A stretch of DNA of 64,000 nt, from assembly GCF_029051645.1 (NCBI RefSeq), contig NZ_JAACFS010000001.1:310001-374000 (forward strand), given 5' to 3'. The notes under the pieces are model-generated. The model made no database searches and had not been told where the DNA came from. It saw only the letters and a list, made by a program, of their open reading frames with translations. The position numbers and the translations under genes are program-made. Of the stretch, positions 52,463 through 61,780 are shown one piece after another. Numbering within the stretch: position 1 is the first letter of the stretch; each line of letters starts with the position of its first letter. This DNA is from Bradyrhizobium sp. CSA112. Lineage in GTDB: Bacteria > Pseudomonadota > Alphaproteobacteria > Rhizobiales > Xanthobacteraceae.

Positions 52463-53578
52463 ATGCGGATCGGTGTGCCCAGGGAAATCAAGGTCGAGGA
52501 GTACCGCGTCGGTCTGACGCCGGCGTCGGTGCGGGAATATGTGGCGGATGGACACGAAGTGATCGTCGAGCAAGGTGCCGGGCTCGGCATTGGCGCCAGC
52601 GATGATATCTACCGTTCGGCCGGCGCAGCGATCGTGGACACGGCAGCCGAGATCTTCGCGACCGCCGACATGGTGGTCAAGGTCAAGGAGCCGCAGCCGG
52701 CGGAATGGCGCCAGCTTCGCGAGAACCAGATCCTCTTCACCTATCTGCACCTTGCGCCGGACACCGCGCAGACCAAGGGGCTTCTCGCATCCGGCTGCAC
52801 CGCGATCGCCTACGAGACGGTGACGGATGCCCATGGCGGGCTCCCGCTGCTGGCGCCGATGAGCGAGGTGGCGGGACGGTTGGCGATCGAGGCGGCGGGT
52901 GCCGCCTTGCGAAAATCGGCGGATGGCATGGGCAAGCTGATCGGCGGCGTGCCCGGCGTCGCTCCGAGCAGGATCGCCGTGATCGGCGGCGGCGTGGTCG
53001 GCACGCATGCCGCGCGGATGGCCGCAGGTCTCGGCGCCGATATCGTCATCCTTGACCGCTCGCTGCCGCGGCTTCGCGTCCTTGACGAGATGTTCCTCGG
53101 CCGCGTTCGGACGCGCTACGCAACGCTGGAGGCGATCGAGGAGGAGATCATCGGCGCTGACGTCGTCATTGGCGCGGTGCTGGTGCCGGGCGCCAGCGCG
53201 CCGAAACTCGTCTCCCGCGCGCATCTCGCCCGCATGAAGCGCCGCGCCGTGCTGGTCGATGTTGCGATCGACCAAGGGGGCTGCTTCGAGACGTCGCGGC
53301 CGACGACCCATCAGGCGCCGACCTATCTGGTCGACGAGATCGTGCATTATTGCGTCGCCAACATGCCCGGCGCCGTGCCGGTGACGTCGAGCCACGCGCT
53401 CAACAATGCCACGCTGCCGTTCGGCCTTGCGTTGGCCGGGAAAGGCATCCGCGCGCTGATCGAAGATCCGCATCTGCGCGCCGGGCTCAACGTGCATCGC
53501 GGGCAGATCACCAACCGTGCAGTCGCCGACAGCCAGAATTTGCCCGCGGCGGCGCCCGAGAAAATTCTGGCGGCGTAA
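52463..53578 (+). CDS. ald: Alanine dehydrogenase
   Basis: A 371-residue NAD-dependent enzyme that interconverts L-alanine and pyruvate plus ammonia. The N-terminal domain opens with MRIGVPREIKVEEYRVGLTP and has VKVKEPQPAEW. The Rossmann motif is VIGGGVVGTHAARMAAGLGA, and the catalytic region is in MPGAVPVTSSHALNNATLPF. The start is the ATG at 52463, preceded by an aggagcc ribosome site. In rhizobia the enzyme affects alanine and ammonia handling; the divergent Lrp-type gene is its likely regulator. Confidence 0.95.
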   Translation: MRIGVPREIKVEEYRVGLTPASVREYVADGHEVIVEQGAGLGIGASDDIYRSAGAAIVDTAAEIFATADMVVKVKEPQPAEWRQLRENQILFTYLHLAPDTAQTKGLLASGCTAIAYETVTDAHGGLPLLAPMSEVAGRLAIEAAGAALRKSADGMGKLIGGVPGVAPSRIAVIGGGVVGTHAARMAAGLGADIVILDRSLPRLRVLDEMFLGRVRTRYATLEAIEEEIIGADVVIGAVLVPGASAPKLVSRAHLARMKRRAVLVDVAIDQGGCFETSRPTTHQAPTYLVDEIVHYCVANMPGAVPVTSSHALNNATLPFGLALAGKGIRALIEDPHLRAGLNVHRGQITNRAVADSQNLPAAAPEKILAA

Positions 53579-53740
53579 AGCCCGCCGGCTGATGATCCGT
53601 CAAGGCATGCGACGAACGCGCGCTTGCGCAACCGGTCAATCGGCGGGTGAGCCTATTCGAGCTTCTCGACATTCCAGGACGGCAGCGCCGGAGCCTTGAG
53701 CATCCCGCGCAGTCGTCTTTCCGTCCGGCCAACGTTCCCC

Positions 53741-56059
53741 TTACGCCTCCAATTGCTTGCCGATCGGCAGTGCGCGGATGCGCTTACCGGTCGCGGCGAA
53801 GATCGCGTTGATCAGCGCCGGCGCAACGGGCGGTACGCCCGGTTCACCGACGCCGCTGGGCGGGGTGTCGGGTCCGGGAGGCACGATATAGACGTTGGTC
53901 ACGGCAGGAGATTCGTCGATCCGGAGCACCGGGAAATCGTCGAAATTGCCCTGTTGTACCTTGCCGTCCTTGAAAGTGATCTCGCCAGTTTTGGCGAAGC
54001 TCATGCCCATGATCACAGCGCCTTCCATCTGCGCCTGGATCCGCTCCGGATTGACGTAGGTTCCGCAATCGATCGCGGTATCCACGCGGGGCACGGTGAG
54101 CTTGCCCTTTTCGTCGACGGCTACCTCGACAATGGTCGCGATATAGCTGACGAAACTGCGGTGCACGGCAATGCCCAGCCCGTGGCCCTTGGGCACGGAC
54201 CGTCCCCAGCCGCCCTTGTCCGCGACGAACTCGACCACTTTCCGAAGACGAGCTCTATCGATCGGATAACTGTCGTAGGGCTCGCCATAATTCCAGAGGT
54301 CTTTCACGGAATCGAGCTTGACGATCCGCGGCGCGCCGATCAGCTCCAGCAGCATGTCCTTTTGGTCGCGTTTGGTGGCATGGGCGATTTCGCCGACCAT
54401 GGACTGCACCGCAAAGGCGCGCGGGATATTCGACACCGAGCGGAACCAGCCGATGCGGGTATGCGCGGCCGCTTCCGGATTCTCGCACTGGACGTTGGCG
54501 ATCTCGAAGGGCATGTCGACCAGCCCCATGCCGAGTTCGAACGGCGCCTGATGCAGCGCACCGGCGGCAAATGTCGAGGCGATGCTCGGCGCGACGCTGC
54601 GATGCCGCCAGGCGGTCACCTTGCCGTTCTTGTCGATGCCGGCTTCGATGCGTTCCACGGAAACGGTGTGCAGGAAGCCATTGCGAATGTCGTCTTCCCG
54701 CGTCCATTGCACCTTGACCGGCGCGCCGAGCTCCTTGGAAAGCAGGGCGGCTTCGAGGGCGAAATCACATTTCGACTTGCGCCCGAATCCGCCGCCGAGC
54801 AGCGTGACATTGACGGTGACGTTCTCCTGGGGAATGCCAAGCGTCGTGGCGACGTCCTCGCGCGTTCCGCCCGCGCTTTGCACCGGCGCCCAGATCTCGG
54901 CCCTGTCGCCCTTGACGTCCGCGACCGCGACCGGCGGCTCCATGGCGACGTGGGCATGATGCGGCAGGTAGTACTCACCCACGATCACCTTGTCGGCGCT
55001 CTTCAAGGCGGCGTCCACGTCGCCTTCCTTACGCACGACCAGGCCGGGCTTGCGCGCTGCTCCCTCGAGCTCAGCCCGGTAGGCGACCGAGTCGTATTTG
55101 CCGTTTGGCCCGTCATCCCAAACGATCTTCAACGCGTCACGTCCCTTGATGGCCGCGCCGGTGTTGCGCGCGATTACGGCGACCCCGCCGAGCGGCTGGA
55201 ATTTTGAGGGCCACGGCCAGCCCTTGACCTCCATAACCTTCTCGACGCCGGAGACCTTCATCGCTTCCGACCCCTCGAACGATACGACCTTGCCGCCGGT
55301 CACCGGCGGCCGGGCAATGACGGCATATTTCATGCCTGGTAGCCGGACGTCGGCGCCGTAACGCGCGGTGCCCACCGTGATGTCGCGAAGATCGACAATG
55401 CCGATCGCGCCCTTGCCGAGATAGCGGAAGTCCTTCGGATCTTTCAGCTTCAGGCCTTCGACACTCGGCACCGCCCCCTTGGCGGCATCGGCCGCCAAGT
55501 CTCCGAAGCCAATGCGGCGTCCGCTTGCATTATGGACGACCTCGTGATTGACGGCCTTCACTTCGGTTGCCGGCACGCCCCAGCGTTTCGCCGCGGCTGT
55601 CTCGAGCATGGTGCGGGCCGAGGCGCCGATCTGGCGCATTGGCATCAAGTAATGCCGCGTGCTGCGCGATCCATCGGTATCTTGGTTGCCGAATTTGACC
55701 TCGTCGCCCGGCGCCTGCTGGACGCGAACGCGCGACCAGTCGGCTTCCATCTCTTCGGCGACGATCATCGGCAGGCTGGTGCGGACACCCGTTCCCATCT
55801 CGGCGCGATGCGCGAGGATCGTCACTGTTCCGTCGGATGCAACGGAAACGAAGACGCGCGGGTCCACCACAACACCGTGCGGCATCTTGTCCGCGCCGGT
55901 CTGGTACGCGGCAAATCCTGGGCGTGACATCACAGGCGCGGCGAGCACAAAGCCGCCGGCCAGCCCGAGCCCCTTGAGGATACTGCGACGTGAGACGTTG
56001 TCGACCTTGATATGGCGTTCAAAACCACGGAGCTTTTTGGGATTGGTGAGGATATTCAT
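53741..56059 (-). CDS. Molybdopterin-binding dehydrogenase subunit (IorB-like, xanthine oxidase family)
   Basis: A 772-residue large subunit of a molybdenum hydroxylase from the ATG at 56059 ([13 protein letters not shown]). A twin-arginine signal ([20 protein letters not shown]) exports the folded enzyme. The isoquinoline 1-oxidoreductase/aldehyde dehydrogenase pattern is visible: [17 protein letters not shown] [41 protein letters not shown], and [18 protein letters not shown] at the end. It pairs with the 2Fe-2S subunit encoded 2 bp upstream. The substrate (aldehyde or N-heterocycle) is unknown. The longer frame to 56389 is read through the partner gene and rejected. Confidence 0.92.
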   Translation of the reverse strand: MNILTNPKKLRGFERHIKVDNVSRRSILKGLGLAGGFVLAAPVMSRPGFAAYQTGADKMPHGVVVDPRVFVSVASDGTVTILAHRAEMGTGVRTSLPMIVAEEMEADWSRVRVQQAPGDEVKFGNQDTDGSRSTRHYLMPMRQIGASARTMLETAAAKRWGVPATEVKAVNHEVVHNASGRRIGFGDLAADAAKGAVPSVEGLKLKDPKDFRYLGKGAIGIVDLRDITVGTARYGADVRLPGMKYAVIARPPVTGGKVVSFEGSEAMKVSGVEKVMEVKGWPWPSKFQPLGGVAVIARNTGAAIKGRDALKIVWDDGPNGKYDSVAYRAELEGAARKPGLVVRKEGDVDAALKSADKVIVGEYYLPHHAHVAMEPPVAVADVKGDRAEIWAPVQSAGGTREDVATTLGIPQENVTVNVTLLGGGFGRKSKCDFALEAALLSKELGAPVKVQWTREDDIRNGFLHTVSVERIEAGIDKNGKVTAWRHRSVAPSIASTFAAGALHQAPFELGMGLVDMPFEIANVQCENPEAAAHTRIGWFRSVSNIPRAFAVQSMVGEIAHATKRDQKDMLLELIGAPRIVKLDSVKDLWNYGEPYDSYPIDRARLRKVVEFVADKGGWGRSVPKGHGLGIAVHRSFVSYIATIVEVAVDEKGKLTVPRVDTAIDCGTYVNPERIQAQMEGAVIMGMSFAKTGEITFKDGKVQQGNFDDFPVLRIDESPAVTNVYIVPPGPDTPPSGVGEPGVPPVAPALINAIFAATGKRIRALPIGKQLEA

Positions 56060-56061
56060 GA

Positions 56062-56514
56062 TCACACCCCCGTCGATGCGAGACGCACGGCGTTTTCGAC
56101 GCGCTGGTAAGTGCCGCAACGGCAGATATTGCCCGCCATGGCCTCGCGTATCTGGTCGTGGGTGGGCTTCGGATTTTCCATCAATAGGGCGGCCGCCTGC
56201 ATGATCTGGCCGACCTGGCAAAAGCCGCATTGCGGAACATTGAGCTGGCGCCAAGCCTTCTGAACCGCATGGTCGCCGGTCGGATGCAGGCCTTCGATCG
56301 TCGTGACTTCCCGACCGACCACGTCGGAAACCGAGGTAATGCAGGCGCGTGTCGCCTGCTTGTCGACGATCACCGTGCAGGCGCCGCACAGCGCCTGGCC
56401 GCAGCCGTATTTCGTACCCGTCAATCCGCTTTCGTCGCGGAGGAACCAGAGCAGCGGAAGATCGGGATCGCCATCCCAGTTCTTCTGCTGGCCGTTAATC
56501 TTCATCGTAATCAT
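56062..56514 (-). CDS. 2Fe-2S subunit of molybdenum hydroxylase (IorA-like)
   Basis: A 150-residue electron-transfer subunit with two 2Fe-2S clusters. The ferredoxin-type cluster is bound by YGCGQALCGACTVIVD and a later cysteine. The second cluster is in QCGFCQVGQIMQA and NICRCGTY. A gaagggg ribosome site precedes the ATG at 56514. With the downstream large subunit it forms a periplasmic two-subunit dehydrogenase; the usual cytochrome c partner is not encoded nearby. Confidence 0.93.
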   Translation of the reverse strand: MITMKINGQQKNWDGDPDLPLLWFLRDESGLTGTKYGCGQALCGACTVIVDKQATRACITSVSDVVGREVTTIEGLHPTGDHAVQKAWRQLNVPQCGFCQVGQIMQAAALLMENPKPTHDQIREAMAGNICRCGTYQRVENAVRLASTGV

Positions 56515-56733
56515 GATCGATCCCCTTCGTAAGCTGCTGATGGTCGCTGCGACGCGTGCGAAAACGTTCTTGCTGACCGCTCAACGCCGCTGTTCGAAAT
56601 TCCTTGCTGTATCGTCTGGCTGGGATTTCTTCGAGCCATCCTCCTGATCGTTATTATTTGCTGTTGTTCAGTAGGCAGCGCTTTGCGGATCGCCGCCACA
56701 AAGCGTTGTACATTTGCTTCCGCATGTTTGGCG

Positions 56734-56754
56734 AAAACGGGGCATCGGGAAAAA
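56734..56754. repeat. 21-bp dispersed repeat, copy 2
   Basis: Identical to 4580-4600 over 21 bases (starting aaaacggggcatcggg). Flanking sequences differ, so it is a short dispersed element rather than a longer duplication. Confidence 0.7.
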
Positions 56755-56879
56755 GATTACATTTGGTCAGCAACGCTGACGCAGTGGGGCACTAGCCGAA
56801 AGTAACTCGCGACAACCTTGAACATTGTTGTCAGGAGAACAGAGTTCGGCACAGCGCGAACTTCTGTGCGCGCGATCAA

Positions 56880-56893
56880 TTGAGCGCGATCAA
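56880..56893. promoter_or_regulatory. FixK/FNR-type box
   Basis: The sequence ttgagcgcgatcaa fits the TTGA-N6-TCAA pattern of FixK2/FNR sites and has the gcgcgatcaat direct repeat overlapping it (56870 and 56884). It is 260 bp before the Rieske gene, somewhat far for direct activation, and such a 14-mer can occur by chance. Confidence 0.4.
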
Positions 56894-57152
56894 TATCGGC
56901 TGGCCGAGTGCTTTGTGCCGACGCTTCCCACTCTCGATCTTCATCCACGCGGCCATAACGCAGCGCACACGGCAGAAAGCTGAGCTGTCCTGCGAAATAT
57001 GCATGATGCAGTGATGATCGCATGAAGTGCGATGGACGCTTACTATTGCTTGCTTTTATTGCAATCGCTGACGATGCTAGAAGCAAGAGTAGTCAAAACA
57101 CCAATCTGTCCGTCGCCATTTTTTTGACCGACTCCGTCCTTCAGTTTGTGTC

Positions 57153-57803
57153 ATGTGCAAATCCGATCAGGCCACAACGTCGATCACAAGCACAGACGCA
57201 GAGCTCGCAACAGCGATGCGTCAGGATCCGACGCGGCGTGCACTCATCCTGACGGCGCTTGCCACGGGCGCCTGCTTGGCATCGTCCAGGTCCTCCGTCG
57301 CCGAAGAAGATCAGCCGGGCAGCAACGAGCGACCGCAGAAAGACGATGTTCTAGTTTTCGCCGAAGGGGACCGTGCGGGCGAGGTGATCAAGCCGCAGGA
57401 TCTGCAAGCCGGTGGACCGCCGGTGCGGGCCTGGCCAAAGGATCCCAAGACGGCGGTTGTCCGCAAGGGCTCGCGCCTGAACGAGGTGCTCGTCGTCAAA
57501 CTGGACCCGGCCGAGTTGGATGAAGAGACGCGCGCACGCGCGGCCGGCGGCGTCGTGGCCTATTCGGTAATTTGCGTCCACACCGGCTGTCCAATCACTG
57601 CATGGGTAAAGGCGGCAAGCGGCGACAAGGACGTGTTCAAATGCGTTTGCCATAATTCGGAATTTGACCCCAGGCAAAGCGCGCAGGTTGTCTTTGGGCC
57701 GGCGCCCCGGCGTCTGCCGGCGCTTCCGTTGGCGGCAGAAGACGGTCCGCTGACGGTGGCCGCGGCATTTGTTGGAAAGGTAGGTGCGCAGCAGGCCAGG
57801 TGA
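57153..57803 (+). CDS. Rieske 2Fe-2S protein associated with PQQ dehydrogenase
   Basis: A 216-residue protein of the ubiquinol-cytochrome c reductase iron-sulfur type. The Rieske motifs are CVHTGC (in YSVICVHTGCPITAW) and CVCHNSEFD. The N-terminus holds a twin-arginine-like segment (PTRRALILTALATGACLASS) for export after cluster insertion. The ATG at 57153 is used here; a shorter start at 57219 (MRQDPTRRAL) is possible. It is 72 bp before a PQQ dehydrogenase gene, so it probably carries electrons to or from that enzyme instead of the bc1 complex. Confidence 0.87.
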   Translation: MCKSDQATTSITSTDAELATAMRQDPTRRALILTALATGACLASSRSSVAEEDQPGSNERPQKDDVLVFAEGDRAGEVIKPQDLQAGGPPVRAWPKDPKTAVVRKGSRLNEVLVVKLDPAELDEETRARAAGGVVAYSVICVHTGCPITAWVKAASGDKDVFKCVCHNSEFDPRQSAQVVFGPAPRRLPALPLAAEDGPLTVAAAFVGKVGAQQAR

Positions 57804-57875
57804 CGGCGGGCGCCGTCGATCCACGACAATGAAAAAACAGAATTCGTGAGATGAAAACAAAGGGGAGGTTGCGCT

Positions 57876-59597
57876 ATGGCCTTGAAGCAATGGCTTTTGT
57901 CGAGCTTTGTCGCGTCCACATGCTTCGTTTCGATCGCTGCCGCCGGCCCGATCGAAAACTACAGCCCGGTGACGGCCGAGCGACTCAAAAATCCTGAGCC
58001 TGGCAACTGGATGCATTATCGCCGGACCTATGACGGCCACGGATACAGCCCGCTCGACCAGATCAACACCTCGAATGTGAAAAACCTGGTACCGGTGTGG
58101 ACGTTCTCGACCGGTGTGGTCGAGGGACACGAGGCCCCGCCGATCATCAACAATGGCGTCATGTTCATCGCGACCCCGATGGGGCAGGTGATAGCGCTCA
58201 ATGCCAAGACCGGCGACGAGTACTGGCGATATAAGCGCCAGCTCCCCGACGACCTCTTCCAATTGCACCCGACCAACCGCGGCGTCGGCCTGTGGCAGGA
58301 CAAGCTGTACCTCGCCACGACGGACGACCATCTGGTCGCGCTCGATGCCAAGACCGGAAAGGTGGTCTGGGATACCAAGGTTCAGGACTACAAGAAGGGG
58401 CAGTATTTGACCCTGATGCCGCTGGTCGTCGACGGCAAGGTGATCGTCGGCGGTTCAGGCGGCGAATTCGGCGTGCGCGGTTACATCGTTGCCTACGATG
58501 CCAATACCGGCAAGGAGTTGTGGCGAACCTTCACCATTCCGGGCGAGGGAGAACCCGGCAATGAAACGTGGAAAGGCGACGACTGGAAAACAGGCGGCGC
58601 GCCTGCCTGGATGACCGGCACGTACGATGTCGATACCAGGACAATCTACTGGGGCACCGGCAACGCTGCCCCCTGGCCGGGCGAAACTCACCCCGGCGAC
58701 AATCTCTATTCGACATCGGTGCTCGCGCTCGATCCCGACAGCGGCAAGATGAAATCATACTTCCAGTACCATCAAAACGATTCCTGGGACTGGGACGAGG
58801 TGGACGCCCCCATGCTGATCGACCTGCAAAGGGACGGCCGCACCATCAAGAGTCTGATCCATCCGGGACGCAACGCGATTTTCTGGGTGCTCGAGCGCAA
58901 GCCGGAGGGCATCAAATACGTGGCGGGCTGGCCGTTCGTTTATACCGATGTCTGGAAGAGCATCGATCCGAGCGGCAAGCCAATTCCCGATCCCGCCCAC
59001 AAGCCAGGCATTGGCAAGCGGGTCGAGTTCTGTCCGTCATTGTGGGGCGGCAAGGATTGGCCGTCGGCGGCATATAGTCAGAACACCAAACTGGTCTACG
59101 TTCCCGCCAACGAGAATTTCTGCGGCGGCTTCACCGGTGAGAAGGTGCCGCTGGTTGCCGGCCAGCTTTGGCTCGGAACGAAGCCCGAGGACATCGGCTT
59201 GACGCCTCGTCCAGGCGCCACCCACTTTGGCGAGCTGCAGGCGTGGGATCCGGCCACGGGCAAAAAGGTCTGGTCGCACAATTTTCCCAAGTCGCACCTG
59301 TTCGGCTCGGTGACGGCAACCGCGGGCGATCTCATCCTTGTCGGCGGCACCAATGACCGGATGTTCCGCGCCTTCCACGCCAAGACCGGCGAACTGCTTT
59401 GGGAGCAAAAGACCAACTCCGGCATCATGGGCATGCCGATCGCCTATGAGGTGGACGGCACGCAGTATATCGCCGTGCAGTCGGGCTGGGGCGTGGACGC
59501 GCAGCGCATCCAGGACGCATTGGTGGGCAAGGTCCCTGGCTTGGAAAATAACGTGCCGCAGGGCGGCGTCGTTTGGGTGTTCGCCGTCAAGAAGTGA
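57876..59597 (+). CDS. PQQ-dependent alcohol dehydrogenase lacking the vicinal cysteine pair
   Basis: A 573-residue periplasmic quinoprotein of the methanol/ethanol dehydrogenase family. The signal peptide ends near IAAAGPIE. PQQ propeller repeats are evident (ALNAKTGDEYWRYK, YIVAYDANTGKELW). The metal ligands E197 (GGEFGV) and N263 (GTGNAA), the catalytic D305 and the extra D307 (SWDWDEVD) predict lanthanide use. Where XoxF has Cys-Cys before NRG, this protein has Q129-L130, so the rare disulfide ring is missing. The substrate is unknown. There is no cytochrome gene next to it; the Rieske gene upstream may take that part. Confidence 0.92.
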   Translation: MALKQWLLSSFVASTCFVSIAAAGPIENYSPVTAERLKNPEPGNWMHYRRTYDGHGYSPLDQINTSNVKNLVPVWTFSTGVVEGHEAPPIINNGVMFIATPMGQVIALNAKTGDEYWRYKRQLPDDLFQLHPTNRGVGLWQDKLYLATTDDHLVALDAKTGKVVWDTKVQDYKKGQYLTLMPLVVDGKVIVGGSGGEFGVRGYIVAYDANTGKELWRTFTIPGEGEPGNETWKGDDWKTGGAPAWMTGTYDVDTRTIYWGTGNAAPWPGETHPGDNLYSTSVLALDPDSGKMKSYFQYHQNDSWDWDEVDAPMLIDLQRDGRTIKSLIHPGRNAIFWVLERKPEGIKYVAGWPFVYTDVWKSIDPSGKPIPDPAHKPGIGKRVEFCPSLWGGKDWPSAAYSQNTKLVYVPANENFCGGFTGEKVPLVAGQLWLGTKPEDIGLTPRPGATHFGELQAWDPATGKKVWSHNFPKSHLFGSVTATAGDLILVGGTNDRMFRAFHAKTGELLWEQKTNSGIMGMPIAYEVDGTQYIAVQSGWGVDAQRIQDALVGKVPGLENNVPQGGVVWVFAVKK

Positions 59598-59828
59598 CGG
59601 CGAGAAGGCAGATTCCGGTGTCTGGCCGCTGCAGGCCGCGGCCAGGCACCGCTGCGACCATCTATAAGTAGCTGACCCGTATTTACATCAACAGAGAACG
59701 ATTGCCCCAATGTCCGCCGCTAAATGCAGTTTTGGCGCCTGGGGTTTACAGTAAGCGGAAATGGCTAGGGGCAAACAGATGAAGGAAAGGCGCATCACCG
59801 GCAACGGGCCCAAAAAGGGCCAATCGAC

Positions 59829-60866
59829 ATGAATCCGGTGCTGGGATTGCCGCGCCGTGTCCTTGGTCGGACGCGGCTTCAGGTTTCGGTTCTAGGATTC
59901 GGAACCGCGCCGCTTGGTGACCTCTACGTGCAACTGGATGACGGCACGGCCATCGATACGGTGAAACGCGCGTTCGAGCTCGGCATCAATCTCCTCGATA
60001 CTTCTCCGCACTACGGCAACGGCCTTGCCGAACATCGTTGCGGCACGGCGATCAGGTGCGTGCCGCGCCAGGGCATCGTCGTTTGTACCAAGGTCGGTCG
60101 CTGGATGGACCCGTTTCAAGCGCGAGCCGACGGCTCCGGCTTTATGGGTGGGCTGCCGCACCGGGCAGCGTTCGACTATTCCTATGACGGTACCATGCGT
60201 TCGGTGGAACAGTCGCTGTTGCGGCTAGGGACCGACCGGCTGGACCTGTTGCTGATCCACGACGTCGACGTCTGGACTCATGGCATCGACGCGATCGAGG
60301 AGCGGTTTCGCGAAGCGATGGCTGGGGCGTACGTCGCGCTGGACCGGCTTCGCGGAGAGGGCGTTGTTGCGGGCATCGGGATCGGCGTGAACGAGGCCGA
60401 GATGTGCGTGCGTTTCGCGCAAGCCGGATCATTCGACACCATGCTGCTCGCCGGGCGCTATTCCCTGCTCGAGCAACCGGCGCTGGCGGAATTTCTGCCG
60501 CTTGCGCAGCAACAGGGAATCGGTGTGTTGCTCGGCGGCGTATTCAACTCAGGTATTTTGGCGACCGGCGCGGTGAGCGGCGCCAAATACAATTATAGGG
60601 ATGCGCCACCTGAGATCCTGGCAAAGGTGACGCAGATCGAACGTGTATGTGATGCGCATGGCGTCGCCCTGCCAACCGCGGCATTGCATTTCGCTCTGGG
60701 CCATCCGGCGGTGGCGAGCGTTGTGCTGGGGGGCCAGAGTCCGCAGGAGGTCGAGCGCAACGTAGCCGCGCTGTCCAGCGAGGTACCAGCCGCGCTTTGG
60801 GCCGATCTGAAGGCCGAGGGTCTGCTGGATGCGGAAGCGCCTGTTCCGCAGGCTGCAGCCGGCTGA
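59829..60866 (+). CDS. Aldo/keto reductase (aldose dehydrogenase-like)
   Basis: A 345-residue TIM-barrel oxidoreductase. It begins LGLPRRVLGRTRLQVSVLGFGTAPLGDLYV, and the catalytic tyrosine is in LLDTSPHYGNGLAEHRCG. The segment RLDLLLIHDVDVWTHG and a C-terminal ALHFALGHPAVASVVLGGQSP are typical of the L-fucose or D-threo-aldose 1-dehydrogenase branch. The last base of its stop is the first base of the next start (TGATG), so it is coupled with a lactonase-like gene. The exact sugar is not determined. Confidence 0.88.
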   Translation: MNPVLGLPRRVLGRTRLQVSVLGFGTAPLGDLYVQLDDGTAIDTVKRAFELGINLLDTSPHYGNGLAEHRCGTAIRCVPRQGIVVCTKVGRWMDPFQARADGSGFMGGLPHRAAFDYSYDGTMRSVEQSLLRLGTDRLDLLLIHDVDVWTHGIDAIEERFREAMAGAYVALDRLRGEGVVAGIGIGVNEAEMCVRFAQAGSFDTMLLAGRYSLLEQPALAEFLPLAQQQGIGVLLGGVFNSGILATGAVSGAKYNYRDAPPEILAKVTQIERVCDAHGVALPTAALHFALGHPAVASVVLGGQSPQEVERNVAALSSEVPAALWADLKAEGLLDAEAPVPQAAAG

Positions 60867-61717
60867 TGCGGATCGATGCGCACCACCATGTGTGGAGTCT
60901 CGCCCGGGGCGATTATGGTTGGCTGACGCCCGCGCTCGCACCGATCCATCGTGACTTTTCCCTTTCGGATCTGGCGCCGCACCTCGCTGCCGCTGACATC
61001 AAGGGGACGATTTTGGTGCAGGCCGCACCGACCGAGGCGGAGACCATGTTTCTGCTCGACATCGCGGCGAAGGGGCAGGTGGTGCGGGGAGTGGTCGGCT
61101 GGACGGATTTCGATGCAGCCGACGGCGAGGCGCGCATTGATGCGCTCGCTGCGCGCAAACTCCTGGTTGGCTTGCGGCCGATGGTGCAGGACATTGCCGA
61201 TGACGATTGGCTGCTCCGCCCCGCCTTGGCGCCGCTATTGGCGGCAATGGCTCGAAACTGCCTGGTGTTCGACGCGCTGGTGCTGCCGCGCCATTTGCCG
61301 CGGCTGCTGCGGGTCGTTGATGATCATCCTGAGCTGCAGTTCGTGCTGGACCATTGCGCCAAGCCGCGGCTTGCAACCGGCGAGCTCGCGGTCTGGCACG
61401 ATGATATCGCGTCGCTCGCCGAACGCCCCAACATCGTCTGCAAGCTATCAGGTTTGGCAACCGAGGCCGCACCAGACTGGCAAGTAGGGGATCTACGGAA
61501 TGCCGTGGATCACGTCGTTGCGTGCTTCGGGCCGCATCGCCTGCTATGGGGAAGCGACTGGCCGGTGGTCAATTTGGCGGGCGGTTATGAAAAATGGCTT
61601 GCCGCCGCCGAAACCATGCTGGCCGGTCTGTCACTTGATGAAAACGCAGCTATCTTTGGCGGTAACGCGGCGCGCATCTATCTCTCGGGCAGGAGATGGA
61701 ACGTTGAAGCCAGTTGA
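60866..61717 (+). CDS. Amidohydrolase_2-family lactonase-like protein
   Basis: A 283-residue TIM-barrel hydrolase. The metal motif is MRIDAHHHVW, followed by VLDHCAKP and LLWGSDWPVVNL near the C-terminus, which are the L-fuconolactone/L-rhamnonolactone hydrolase signatures. Coupled to the aldose dehydrogenase upstream, it would open the lactone product. Together they suggest oxidative breakdown of a deoxy sugar. Confidence 0.87.
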   Translation: MRIDAHHHVWSLARGDYGWLTPALAPIHRDFSLSDLAPHLAAADIKGTILVQAAPTEAETMFLLDIAAKGQVVRGVVGWTDFDAADGEARIDALAARKLLVGLRPMVQDIADDDWLLRPALAPLLAAMARNCLVFDALVLPRHLPRLLRVVDDHPELQFVLDHCAKPRLATGELAVWHDDIASLAERPNIVCKLSGLATEAAPDWQVGDLRNAVDHVVACFGPHRLLWGSDWPVVNLAGGYEKWLAAAETMLAGLSLDENAAIFGGNAARIYLSGRRWNVEAS

Positions 61718-61780
61718 TCGCCCGGTAACTCCGACCGCGCTCCCTGCTGCGCGGTCCCGCCGGGCTCAACCGCGATGCGG

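Larger units (their letters stand above)
56515..57152. other. 638-bp divergent intergenic region
   Basis: It separates the leftward iorAB-like pair from the rightward Rieske/PQQ-dehydrogenase pair. It contains copy 2 of the 21-bp repeat (56734-56754) and a TTGA-N6-TCAA site (56880-56893). Small frames within it show no recognisable product. Confidence 0.6.

Noticed and set aside
53579..53740. A terminator after ald
   Set aside because: Only a weak cccgccg/cggcggg pairing over a long distance, with no T tract.
56060..56389. 110-codon N-terminal extension of the molybdenum hydroxylase large subunit
   Set aside because: The extension reads the 2Fe-2S subunit gene in another frame; the ATG at 56059 gives a proper twin-arginine signal right away.
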